DNA of 27,131 bases from contig JAAFKL010000149.1 in the NCBI GenBank assembly GCA_021399405.1, forward strand, positions 1 through 27,131, given 5' to 3'. Position numbers and translations under genes: made by a program. Of this stretch, positions 7,650 to 16,726 are shown piece by piece. This stretch comes from Candidatus Heimdallarchaeota archaeon (GTDB taxonomy: Archaea > Asgardarchaeota > Heimdallarchaeia > Heimdallarchaeales > Kariarchaeaceae). The notes under the pieces are model-generated. The model made no database searches. It was not told where the DNA came from and saw nothing but the letters and a program-made list of their open reading frames with translations. Each line of letters opens with the position of its first letter. The first letter of the stretch is position 1.

Positions 7650-7744
7650 AACAACAGAAAATCGATAGATTAAAACAAGACTTAGACTTCATTAAATCAG
7701 TAAAAAAAAAGGATTAAGGCTATTAAAATGAGATAATCTTTAAA

Positions 7745-7954
7745 ATGATGAGTTATATCGTATTAATGATGAGTTCTGAAGCTGTGGATAAAGTAAAAAG
7801 ACCCGATCATTATAAATGTCTAAATTGTGGAGAAAATTTCAATGATGCCAAATTTGTTAAGTCCAAAAACCAAGGCATTCATTCCGCAGTTGCGGGGTGT
7901 CCAAATTGCGGATCTACGAAAATAAAAATAAGCTGGTGGAAAAAGCGAGTATAG
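7745..7954 (+). CDS. Small zinc-ribbon protein
   Basis: At most 69 residues. A four-cysteine zinc ribbon is formed by Cys25-x2-Cys28 (KCLNCGENF) and Cys52-x2-Cys55 (GCPNCGSTK), followed by a basic tail ISWWKKRV. Several in-frame ATGs (7745, 7748, 7766, 7769) make the start uncertain; the later ones give the compact SSEAVDKVK N-terminus. Such proteins often bind nucleic acids or act as protein adaptors. It is convergent with the 7957-10017 gene, with only 2 nt between their ends. Confidence 0.6.
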   Translation: MMSYIVLMMSSEAVDKVKRPDHYKCLNCGENFNDAKFVKSKNQGIHSAVAGCPNCGSTKIKISWWKKRV

Positions 7955-7956
7955 TA

Positions 7957-10017
7957 TTACTGAGCCATTGACTTAATTTTGACAGAAAGAGATATTGTGA
8001 GTTTATTTTCGACTGAAATTATTAACTTATTTTCACCATTTATTTCCAAATCAAAGGTTTCTTCAAGTTTCGAGTTAAATTTAGAACCGGTAATATTAGT
8101 ATTTATGAGCAAACGCGGAAAACCTAACTCGCCAGATACTCTTAATTGATCAATCAATGCCAATTTGATGGATCCATAATCTCCAAGAATAACTGATTCT
8201 CCTTTACTTTGTATTTCCCCGAAAAAGAAGGACAGTACATGATTTGATAATTCTTTATCATGAAGTTCAATTGATTCTAATAAAATTTGTAATTGAAAAA
8301 TTCCAGGCCTACCCTTTGTTTTTCTCCTCATGGGACGAGATGAGTTGATCAGACATTTAGTAAATTGAATTGATGCATCTTGATGTTCCTTGAAATTCTT
8401 TAGAATAATCGGAATAGAGCGTGGATACTGCATCTCAAGAAATAGTTGTGGTCTTGATCGAGCATAATACTTGGGATAATTAAAGTATAAAATTGCCCAG
8501 AATACATATCCCGCTAAAATAAAAAATCCCAGTTCTGCTGAAGCTTTGTCATTTATAAAATTCAGAGATTGATCAATAACAAAAGGAAATATGTAAACAA
8601 AATTCCCGATATTCAATGCACCAAGTTGTATCCAAATACCAGTAATAATTATTAATAGAATTATAAGGACATTCAAAGAAATTGATTGCCATGAAATTTG
8701 CAATCCCCTTGTTCTGTCATATCTAACAGTTCGAGTTTTCACACCTCTTTGAAGACGAGTCCCCTCGAGTTTGCTACCTCTGACAATCCATAAATTCGGT
8801 TCGATGTATCTTCCGATAAAATTCCTTCCAATCATTAATGATTCTTCGGCTTGTGCTTTGTATTGGTATTTTGCAAATTGAGAAGTTATTTGCCATACTA
8901 AATAAGAAATTAAGATCAATCCAACACATATTAAAATGACAGTTGGAAGTGCTTCACGGTTATTCTCAAAAGCAAATTTGAACAATAACAGGATAACAAA
9001 TAAATTTGTAAAACCAGAGAATACCAAGCCAATACCATTTGCCTGCTTCAAAGCATCAATCGTCGAGGCTCTCAATCCTGTTTCATAATTACTGGCTACC
9101 TCTTTAGGAATTACATTATACGGGAAGGGTCGTGAGTAATAATTTCCTTGATGCTCCCATCCAAATATTGATGCAGTCGCCCGCGTTGTCCGGAAAAATT
9201 CAGTTGGTAATAAATGTACATTATCTAAGAGGGGCTTTCCGTAAGATCCAAAAAGTGAGAGTTTGGCAATAGTTCTATTTGTAGCATAAACATAGATAAC
9301 AGCAAATATCAAGCTTGTTACAAGACTAAAACCATTGAAAAGTATTACTTGAGCATATATTGAAGTTAAAATAATAAACGGAAGTAAGATGGGATTCCTA
9401 TCCTTCTTGAGCTTTATAATTTCCTCTGTGACATGGCTATAATGAATTTCTTGAAAATGGTATTTCATTTTTAAGAATTGGATTCCGTATACGAAATATA
9501 CAATAAATGTAATCAAGCTATCAAGTCTAATTAATATCGATTCATAGAAAATTATTATCTGTGAATATACAACATAAAATACAGGTAGAAAGTGGAAAAA
9601 TTCAAAGAAAAATTCTATAATTTGTAAATTATATGATGAATTATAATATTTAGGAAAAATGAAATTCAACAAAACATAAAAGGAAATACCCAGAGACACA
9701 TATCCTAGCATATAGACTAATCGTTGATGACGAAATTCAGATATTACGAGTAATCGTTCATTTGTAAATTGAATATGTAAGTTACGGACAGAAAGAATAT
9801 ATGTAGTGTAAAAAACGAATATTGCCACAAATAGGCCGATTACATTGCCAGTAACAAGTTTCAGAATTATTAAAAGAATTAGAACATATTTAATGGATGA
9901 ATTTCTAGTATATCCACGGATTGAATCAGTAATTTGCTCATCACTATCATCAATGAATAAAGATGATCCATATCTGATTCTACCCTTACTTGAGTATTTT
10001 TTTCCGGAAAGAATCAT
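7957..10017 (-). CDS. Large polytopic membrane protein, unknown function
   Basis: 686 residues with about ten to twelve hydrophobic segments: two near 43-75, others near 100-122, 135-160, 165-182, 208-250, 335-385 and 455-525. The last 140 residues are soluble and end in beta-rich sequence (LLINTNITGSKF, FDLEINGENKLIISVENK). The segment IHYSHVTEEI near 193 resembles LHYEHVEQI in the gene directly upstream, hinting at related membrane-attached PH-like modules. Its ATG overlaps the upstream stop by one base (TAATG), so the pair is translationally coupled. No enzyme motif seen; transporter or membrane-organising role possible. Confidence 0.65.
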   Translation of the reverse strand: MILSGKKYSSKGRIRYGSSLFIDDSDEQITDSIRGYTRNSSIKYVLILLIILKLVTGNVIGLFVAIFVFYTTYILSVRNLHIQFTNERLLVISEFRHQRLVYMLGYVSLGISFYVLLNFIFPKYYNSSYNLQIIEFFFEFFHFLPVFYVVYSQIIIFYESILIRLDSLITFIVYFVYGIQFLKMKYHFQEIHYSHVTEEIIKLKKDRNPILLPFIILTSIYAQVILFNGFSLVTSLIFAVIYVYATNRTIAKLSLFGSYGKPLLDNVHLLPTEFFRTTRATASIFGWEHQGNYYSRPFPYNVIPKEVASNYETGLRASTIDALKQANGIGLVFSGFTNLFVILLLFKFAFENNREALPTVILICVGLILISYLVWQITSQFAKYQYKAQAEESLMIGRNFIGRYIEPNLWIVRGSKLEGTRLQRGVKTRTVRYDRTRGLQISWQSISLNVLIILLIIITGIWIQLGALNIGNFVYIFPFVIDQSLNFINDKASAELGFFILAGYVFWAILYFNYPKYYARSRPQLFLEMQYPRSIPIILKNFKEHQDASIQFTKCLINSSRPMRRKTKGRPGIFQLQILLESIELHDKELSNHVLSFFFGEIQSKGESVILGDYGSIKLALIDQLRVSGELGFPRLLINTNITGSKFNSKLEETFDLEINGENKLIISVENKLTISLSVKIKSMAQ

Positions 10018-10715
10018 TATACTGCACCATAGCTAAGAAATGTTCTGCAATTAAGGATTAATTCATCGATAAATTCTCGAGGAGTTTGTTTTTCAGGGAA
10101 TTCCATCGCTTCACCAGAGACACTTTGAAGTTTTAAGCGAACCCCACCAGTAGGAATTGAGAATAATAATAATACCATTCCTCCTATTAACAGAGTTATG
10201 CTTACTAATAACTGAAGGCCAAAAGATAATTGTCTCAGATTTTCCAAATCACCTAATAAAACCCAACCCAAGGCGATTGTAAAAATCGACCCATATAATT
10301 TCGGCATACTAAGAGATGGCGTTGTGATTGATATTTGTTCAACATGTTCATAATGCAAATCTGAAAAACCAATGAGTTGAGATGATCGAAATAGGAACCG
10401 TGATAAAATATCACCTTCGATTATTCTCATCACCCGAAATTTTGTAATCCCATAACTTATCAGAATTTTGAATTTAAGAATGAAATATATCATTGTTAGG
10501 AAGAAAACAATTGAGAGAAAGAGCATAATTCTGCCCTGATCTAAACTTAGAATAAAAGCGACAATTGCACTTGCTAAAAGGATAATGCTGGTAAATAGAT
10601 ATCGATATCTATATTCAATAAAAGAGTGAAGTCCATCTAAAGTTTCTCCAACTATTAAGAAATTCTTCAATGATTTCTCAAGATTATTAGTCCTGTCCGA
10701 ACTCACTTTTCTCAC
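10017..10715 (-). CDS. Membrane protein with a bacterial PH-like (YdbT/bPH2-type) pattern
   Basis: 232 residues. Two TM helices lie at about 40-58 and 60-80, then ITKFRVMRIIEG, SDLHYEHVEQISITTPSL and a second hydrophobic pair at about 140-190, ending in a charged helix. The order 'TM pair, T-x-x-R strand, L-x-y-e-x-I-x-x-I strand' is that of membrane-tethered bacterial PH-like domains; this is a resemblance, not proof. The start is GTG at 10715; a second GTG three codons later has GGTGAG just upstream and may be the true one. Coupled to the 686-residue gene downstream. Confidence 0.6.
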   Translation of the reverse strand: MRKVSSDRTNNLEKSLKNFLIVGETLDGLHSFIEYRYRYLFTSIILLASAIVAFILSLDQGRIMLFLSIVFFLTMIYFILKFKILISYGITKFRVMRIIEGDILSRFLFRSSQLIGFSDLHYEHVEQISITTPSLSMPKLYGSIFTIALGWVLLGDLENLRQLSFGLQLLVSITLLIGGMVLLLFSIPTGGVRLKLQSVSGEAMEFPEKQTPREFIDELILNCRTFLSYGAV

Positions 10716-10785
10716 CGTAACGACAATAAACTAATATCGTTACTTGTTAAGGAATATACAGGCTTAAAAATTGGTTTATTTAAAG

Positions 10786-13700
10786 TTAAACAGGTTCTAC
10801 TGAAAGTGCCACTTCGGTTCCATCTATCTTCTGTAATTCTGCACCTTTTCTTTTTCTAAACGTAAGAGTATCTGCTTGGGTTTCTGATTGAATATAATCT
10901 TTATACTCTAAGATTGCATTTTTCATCATCTCATCACCAGTCGAGATACTAACATTTATCCTGTCTAAATAATCGAGCTCAAGTTTTTTACGATTTTCTT
11001 GAATATGCCTGATAACACCTCGGGCTAACCCCTCCAATCGCAAATCATCAGTAATTTCTGTTTTTAGAAATACGTCAACGCCTTTAGATTCACCCATTAT
11101 ATAACCATCAGTTGGTAATGCATGAACTAATAATTCTTCTGAAGTAAATTCCCAATCCTGTTCATCAATCCTAAGAGAAACCTTGCCAGAATTATTTACT
11201 GATTGTACAATTTGTTTTGCTTCTGTACGGGAGAGAGATTCTAAATAAGGTTTGATAGCTTTTATGGCACCCCTTACTTTTGGTGCTAGTTTTTTGAGCA
11301 TTGGTTGAACCTTATAATCAACAAATTCAGCATCATTTGTTACAAAATTTATACTTTTCACGTTTATCTCTTTCTCAATAACTTCAACAAATCCTTTCGT
11401 GATTTGTGATTTACCATCTTTGATATTTACCACCAATTCACTTAGAGGCTGCCGAGCTTTTATTCCTGCTTCAGCCCTCGCAGTTCTTGCAGCATTGGTA
11501 ACTGCCAAAACAATTGCCATTTCTGATTCTAAAGTGAAATCTATCAGGGTTTCATCACTTTCTGGATATAAATGCATGTGGATTGACATCAAATTGTCAG
11601 GATTCAATCTATGTTCAAGATTTTGATAAAGTTCTTCCACAATAAATGGAGTTAATGGGGCCATAAGTCGTGTTAATGTTGTTAATACCTCATATAGAGT
11701 ATCATAACCCGCTCGTTTATCGGTGGTGAGATCTTTTCCATAAAATCTTCTTCTCGATCGCCTCACATACCAATTACTTAGTTCTTCAAGTATGAAATAA
11801 TCAAGGGTTTTGACACAAGTATGGAATGTCATGGTTTCCATACCATTTTTAACATCAGCAATGACTGATTGAAGCCTGGAAATTATCCAACGATCGATAT
11901 TTGACCTTTCGCTCACATCCATCCTTTCAGTAGGATTGTAATTGTCAACATTCGCATTAGTAACGAAGAAGCTGTAAACATTCCATAATGTATTGAGTAC
12001 TCGACGTTGAGCATCACCAACTAGGCTCTTCCCAAATCTCATAGGGTTCCAAGCAGGTGTTGAGCAAAGATACCATCTCATAGCATCAGCTCCAACAGTA
12101 TCAAATAATTCTTTGGGATGAATGGTGTTGCCCTTGGATTTACTCATTTTTGATCCATCTTCAGCTAACACGTGATTCATACAAAGCACACTAGTAAACG
12201 AAGTTGTGTCAAATAATGCTGTGCTTATAGATAACAGAGAATAAAACCATCCACGAGTCTGATCAATTGCCTCAGTAATGAAATTATAAGGAAAGTCTTT
12301 TTCAAACTCTTCCTTATTTTCAAAGGGATAATGATATTGAGCAAACGGTGCAGAACCAGAATCATACCAAGTATCAATGACATAATTTTCTCGTTGATAA
12401 TTTCCGCCACATTCACAACCCCAGGTAACTTCATCTACCCAAGGTCTATGTAACTCAAAATTATCGGGTAATTGGTCCGTTTTATCAATAAGATCTTGTT
12501 TACTTCCCATGAATTCTATTTTATTACAATCGGTACATATCCAAACAGGTAGTGGAGTTCCCCAGTACCTACTTCTGGATAAATTCCAATCAACTGCACC
12601 TTCAATAAAATTTCCAAAACGCCCATGCTTAATATAATGAGGTTGCCAAAATACTTTTTCATTATTTGCTACAAGGTTTTCCCGGAGACGTTTCATTCCG
12701 ACAAACCATGAATCGGTACCGTAATACAATAGAGGTGTATCACAGCGCCAACAATGTGGATAACTATGTTTGTATTGTTCTGAACGATACAATTTATTTT
12801 CAGATTTTAACATTTTGATGATTTTTTTGTCTGCATCTTTTACCCACATACCAGCTAATGGAGGTACATCATCAGTAAATTTGCCTTCAAGATTAACGGG
12901 TTGTAACACAGGTGCTCCGTATTTATTGCCTGTTTCTGCATCATCAGCACCGAATGCTGGTGCAGAATGCACAATTCCAGAACCATCCTCAAGTGTTACA
13001 TAATCCGCCAATGTCACTTGGAATGCATTTCCACCAACATCTTTAAAGAAAGGGAATATAGGTTCATATTTCTTGCCCTCCAGTTCTTTTCCCTTGAATT
13101 TTTCAAGTATAACAGGTTTTTTATCCTTTTTTGAGGGTTTCAAAGCTTTTTCAATTAAGCTTTCAGCTAGTAGGAATTTTTCATCTTTGAACTCAACTAT
13201 GACATAGGTAATATCAGGATTGACTGTGAGCATAACATTTGCTAAAAGAGTCCAAGGCGTAGTGGTCCATGCTAAATAATTAACATTCTCGAAATCTAAT
13301 GATCTGAATTTGATGAAAATTGCTGTATCGTCAACATCCTTATACCCTTGAGCCAATTCATGACTGGAGAGTGTGGTACCACAACGTGAACAGTAGGGTG
13401 CGACACGTGTCCCCTTGTATACCAATCCTTTATCATAAAGAGTTTTGAGAGACCACCATACTGATTCGATATAATCATCAGTCATCGTCACATATGAATT
13501 TTCTAAATCTAACCAAAATCCAATTCTTCGGCTCATCTCAATCCAGTCATCGGTATATTTCAACACACTGTCACGACATAATTGATTGAACTCCTTGATA
13601 CCATAGGCTTCAATGTCACTTTTAGAATTAAAACCCATCTTTTTCTCTATTTCTAGCTCAACTGGCAATCCATGACAATCCCATCCTCCAATTCTTGGAA

Positions 13701-13980
13701 TCACATATTCTCCCTTCATTGTATGATATCTGAGCATAGAATCTTTTAATGCCCGGGTTAATGCATGTCCTGCATGTGGGACATTGTTTGCAGTTGGTGG
13801 ACCCTCTAACCATGTAAAAGATTCTGAAGATCTCGATCTTAGATTTTGTGTTTTTTCGTATATATTTTCACTTTCCCACATCTCTAAGATTTTTTCTTCC
13901 ATTTTAGGGAAATTATTCTTTGGATTCACTGGATTGAATCGTAATTTTGGTTTAGCTCTACTTATACGCTTGACCTCCAA
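10786..13980 (-). CDS. ileS: Isoleucyl-tRNA synthetase, archaeal/eukaryotic type
   Basis: 1064 residues, class I synthetase joining Ile to tRNA-Ile. The ATP site HIGH motif is HAGH (69-72) in GPPTANNVPHAGHAL, and KMSKS is intact in DGSKMSKSKGN (about 608-615). The CP1 editing insert contains LAWTTTPWTLLANVMLTVNP (the TWTTTPWT-type strand) and GADDAETG. The anticodon-binding and C-terminal domains complete the usual length. Start is annotated at TTG 13980, but the strong SD GGAGGT (13978-13973) overlaps that codon; seven nt after it comes ATA (13965), the sixth codon. No ATG, GTG or TTG lies at proper distance. Confidence 0.95.
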   Translation of the reverse strand: MEVKRISRAKPKLRFNPVNPKNNFPKMEEKILEMWESENIYEKTQNLRSRSSESFTWLEGPPTANNVPHAGHALTRALKDSMLRYHTMKGEYVIPRIGGWDCHGLPVELEIEKKMGFNSKSDIEAYGIKEFNQLCRDSVLKYTDDWIEMSRRIGFWLDLENSYVTMTDDYIESVWWSLKTLYDKGLVYKGTRVAPYCSRCGTTLSSHELAQGYKDVDDTAIFIKFRSLDFENVNYLAWTTTPWTLLANVMLTVNPDITYVIVEFKDEKFLLAESLIEKALKPSKKDKKPVILEKFKGKELEGKKYEPIFPFFKDVGGNAFQVTLADYVTLEDGSGIVHSAPAFGADDAETGNKYGAPVLQPVNLEGKFTDDVPPLAGMWVKDADKKIIKMLKSENKLYRSEQYKHSYPHCWRCDTPLLYYGTDSWFVGMKRLRENLVANNEKVFWQPHYIKHGRFGNFIEGAVDWNLSRSRYWGTPLPVWICTDCNKIEFMGSKQDLIDKTDQLPDNFELHRPWVDEVTWGCECGGNYQRENYVIDTWYDSGSAPFAQYHYPFENKEEFEKDFPYNFITEAIDQTRGWFYSLLSISTALFDTTSFTSVLCMNHVLAEDGSKMSKSKGNTIHPKELFDTVGADAMRWYLCSTPAWNPMRFGKSLVGDAQRRVLNTLWNVYSFFVTNANVDNYNPTERMDVSERSNIDRWIISRLQSVIADVKNGMETMTFHTCVKTLDYFILEELSNWYVRRSRRRFYGKDLTTDKRAGYDTLYEVLTTLTRLMAPLTPFIVEELYQNLEHRLNPDNLMSIHMHLYPESDETLIDFTLESEMAIVLAVTNAARTARAEAGIKARQPLSELVVNIKDGKSQITKGFVEVIEKEINVKSINFVTNDAEFVDYKVQPMLKKLAPKVRGAIKAIKPYLESLSRTEAKQIVQSVNNSGKVSLRIDEQDWEFTSEELLVHALPTDGYIMGESKGVDVFLKTEITDDLRLEGLARGVIRHIQENRKKLELDYLDRINVSISTGDEMMKNAILEYKDYIQSETQADTLTFRKRKGAELQKIDGTEVALSVEPV

Positions 13981-14181
13981 AAAGTGGTATTTATTCTAAA
14001 TGTAGTTCCTCGTATACCATTTTGATATTCATTTGCTAGATGAAGGAATAAAACAACACATCCTTAGTACCTAAGTCAATGCTTTAGATGATTGTATTAA
14101 TAGTATTCTTTCTGTCGTAAAACAGAGACGTTGAAGACTTAAATTAAATGACAATCTGATAATCTTGAATGCTACCAAAGT

Positions 14182-14928
14182 TTAATTCAAGACTTCTATA
14201 GCAAAATTAGAGTTTGGTGTTTTAACAGGCTTCAATTTGGGATCTAGTTTCTTTGCTTTCCCAATGAGTATATCGTGTTTAGCTACATTATTTATTTCTA
14301 AAAGGATAGAAGCCGCCTCAGCCAATAACCTCGCTGCAACTAGTTCAACATCAAACCCATGTGATTTAAGAGTGTTATCTGCTTGTTCTTCTAATAATAA
14401 CGCTAACATCTCTTTCGTTGATTTATATTTCTTAAATTGTTTAATTTCTTTATACATTTGCAAATTACGTTCCAGATAAGAACGCCTTTCAGCATAGCTG
14501 AATTCAACATCTGATGCAAATTTGAAATAGATTTTAGTTAAGGATTGGACATATTGTTTTCTTTGTTTACTATCTCCTAATAATTCTAAATTTTTCTGAG
14601 CAATCCATAAGAGCTCCGTTTTTTCTTCATATATCAAAGTTTTATTAAGGTGCTCTGATGCAAGATAGGTTGATATTTTCAATACATTCAAACCTAAAGT
14701 TTGCATATTCTTGACTATTGTTGGAATATCGTTGATTTGTTTCCTTGCGATCATGGAGCGATAAGCAAAATAAATCATATCTTCAAATAACTTATTGTCC
14801 AGCATTTCTCTACTTAGATACTCAAAATTCTTTGCGGCATCTTCGTATCTTCCTGTTTTGTAATTTACTTCTGCTTCTTCAATTACCGATGTGATCCTGT
14901 CTTCATCAATAAGCTTAATCTGATCCAT
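14182..14928 (-). CDS. Alpha-helical repeat protein (TPR/SNAP-like), unknown function
   Basis: 248 residues, predicted all-helical. The opening helix pair (VIEEAEVNYKTGRYEDAAKN) carries the TPR pattern A-x-x-x-Y-x-x-G-x-Y-x-x-A; later pairs are degenerate (FEDMIYFAYRSMIARKQIND, AERRSYLERNLQMYKEIKQF). The right-handed helical-repeat layout and a late conserved-looking segment (AARLLAEAASILLEINN) recall alpha-SNAP-like or TPR scaffolds. No catalytic residues. ATG at 14928. A 120-residue gene lies upstream on the same strand, about 40 nt away, so both may share an mRNA. Confidence 0.6.
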   Translation of the reverse strand: MDQIKLIDEDRITSVIEEAEVNYKTGRYEDAAKNFEYLSREMLDNKLFEDMIYFAYRSMIARKQINDIPTIVKNMQTLGLNVLKISTYLASEHLNKTLIYEEKTELLWIAQKNLELLGDSKQRKQYVQSLTKIYFKFASDVEFSYAERRSYLERNLQMYKEIKQFKKYKSTKEMLALLLEEQADNTLKSHGFDVELVAARLLAEAASILLEINNVAKHDILIGKAKKLDPKLKPVKTPNSNFAIEVLN

Positions 14929-14968
14929 GTTGGATATTTTGAAATAACTATTTAAACACAGAATGTAC

Positions 14969-15331
14969 TTATTTAGGGATATCGGAAGATTCGAGATCTT
15001 TTAAATTTGCTAGGTTTTCCGGAACGGATACTACTATGCCTGAGTAGTGAGGATAAGGGTGTATACGTTTTTTATAATCATTAATTAATGACTGAAAATG
15101 ATCTAAAGTAATTGGCAACTGTGTGATTGAAAATTTTTCTATGGCATCGAAAAAACCGGTGATTTCGTTGCGATCAGTTCTGTAATTACCTTCATTATAC
15201 TTTTGCAATTGTTTTTTTACAATATGTCCCAAAGCCAATGTTGTTGGAATCACATCTTCGGAATCCCATCCTTTAGATTTCTCTGAAAGTAGGTTTAATA
15301 GTGGAATTAGTTCAAGTTCCTTCCAGTTCAT
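14969..15331 (-). CDS. Hypothetical protein, 120 residues
   Basis: No family recognised. Mostly helical, with a Trp-rich start (MNWKELELIPLLNLLSEKSK) and a C-terminal half containing RIHPYPHYSGIVVSVPENL. No signal peptide, TM helix or cysteines. ATG at 15331 with an AT-rich upstream region shared with the divergent 7TM gene. Coding is supported by an unbroken frame, normal codon use and operon-like spacing to the helical-repeat gene. Confidence 0.55.
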   Translation of the reverse strand: MNWKELELIPLLNLLSEKSKGWDSEDVIPTTLALGHIVKKQLQKYNEGNYRTDRNEITGFFDAIEKFSITQLPITLDHFQSLINDYKKRIHPYPHYSGIVVSVPENLANLKDLESSDIPK

Positions 15332-15509
15332 TTGTTACATATAATATTTTAATTTTTACAATTTCAGTTATTAGATAATTCAAATTGTCACACCAATAAT
15401 AATTATTGACTTGGGAAATTAGATTAATTAAGGAAATTGAATCAATGGATTAAGAGATATACACTATCTTTTTCTTAATTCTAATAATTTATCAGTAGGT
15501 AGTTCTTTT

Positions 15510-16625
15510 GTGACCTTAAATGATTTGGAATTTGAACACATTTTACTAATCACAGCGGGCATTATTGCTTTGTTACCCTCTTATAAACTTTTTAGACTTT
15601 TTTTCGAAACTAGAATCGGAGAATATTTTTTATTTGGACTTGTTTTCTTTGTAAGCACTTTATTCACCATTACAAATGTACTAGCTGAGTTGACAGATGA
15701 ATTGATATTTTGGATCCTTAGTTATTCGTTTAGGAACTTTACATATTTCTTGTTTTTTACCCATACTGTAAGAATGGTTTGGGCTAAGCCCTCAACTGTA
15801 ATTGTGTATTTTGGAGTAATTCAATATGCAATAGTACAATTGCTTTTGATACTTTGGAGTCCATTAGAAAATGAAATAGGAGCTGGGTTTATCTCCAATC
15901 AAAATATCGATATTTACTCCACATCAAATCGTTTGATGGCAAATTTATTTCAGTTGTATGTCGCGATCTTATTTCTCTATGGATATCTTGCGATTAAACT
16001 TCCAAATCCATCCAAAGAATTATTCAGAGCCCTAAGAATTATGATTGTGGTTTCGATAACTTTGCTAATAAGTAGATTAGTAAGAGTTTTTCAAAATTTT
16101 GGATTACCCCAAAATGACATAATTGATTTGGTAGGTTCAATTTCACTTTTACTTGGATTTGCTTTGGTTGCTATAGCTTTTGCCTATAACCCAGGATCAA
16201 TCATGCTGTCTAGAGCTCAGATTGACGGAGTCATGGTGATTTCAGAAGGTGGAACACCTTTATCAAGTTTAAAGTTTGAAGGATCTGAATTATCAGGTTC
16301 TTCCACTTTGTTATCTGGAGTTATTAGGGCAGTAGAGACGGTTATGGGATCGATTCACGAGGGAACTGTTCTTAATGAAATAGATGCGGGAGATCGATCA
16401 ATAATGGTTCACCATTCAAATCAATTGTATTTCCTAATAATTACAAACACACCCACATTGATAATAAGGGGTTCTCTTAGATACTTTGCAAGGATCTTCA
16501 ATAGATATTATATTTCTGAAATAGAGGATTTTACATTGTCTGGAAAAATTATTGAAGAAATTGGAAACCTCGTAACTCAAGCATTCCCATATACAGTTGG
16601 ACTCAAGAGTGAAATTTGGAATTAA
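15510..16625 (+). CDS. Seven-TM protein with C-terminal longin/roadblock-like domain
   Basis: 371 residues. Seven hydrophobic segments lie at about 8-27, 36-57, 65-88, 95-114, 144-163, 174-192 and 204-226. The soluble C-terminus (about 230-371) begins SRAQIDGVMVISEGGTPLSS, followed by LLSGVIRAVETVMGS, LNEIDAGDRSIMV and LYFLIITNTP, a strand-helix-strand pattern of longin/roadblock-like folds that regulate small GTPases in Asgard archaea and eukaryotes. This suggests a membrane receptor or anchor for a GTPase system; inference only. GTG start at 15510. A run of ten T follows the stop. Confidence 0.65.
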   Translation: MTLNDLEFEHILLITAGIIALLPSYKLFRLFFETRIGEYFLFGLVFFVSTLFTITNVLAELTDELIFWILSYSFRNFTYFLFFTHTVRMVWAKPSTVIVYFGVIQYAIVQLLLILWSPLENEIGAGFISNQNIDIYSTSNRLMANLFQLYVAILFLYGYLAIKLPNPSKELFRALRIMIVVSITLLISRLVRVFQNFGLPQNDIIDLVGSISLLLGFALVAIAFAYNPGSIMLSRAQIDGVMVISEGGTPLSSLKFEGSELSGSSTLLSGVIRAVETVMGSIHEGTVLNEIDAGDRSIMVHHSNQLYFLIITNTPTLIIRGSLRYFARIFNRYYISEIEDFTLSGKIIEEIGNLVTQAFPYTVGLKSEIWN

Positions 16626-16637
16626 TCACAAATAGAA

Positions 16638-16647
16638 TTTTTTTTTT
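16638..16647 (+). terminator. Oligo-T terminator after the 7TM gene
   Basis: Ten consecutive T on the + strand, 13 nt after the stop at 16625. Archaeal RNA polymerase stops at such T-runs without needing a hairpin. It separates the 7TM gene from the TPR gene about 80 nt downstream. Confidence 0.6.
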
Positions 16648-16726
16648 ATAATCTATTCCTGAAAAAATACATGTGAATATTCTTTAATCTCTTTCCTAGA
16701 GTAATTATCTAAATATTAGTGCATTA

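Noticed and set aside
7702..7710. Nine-base A run read as a minus-strand terminator
   Set aside because: About 250 nt beyond the end of the nearest minus gene with a plus gene in between; no clear transcript to end.
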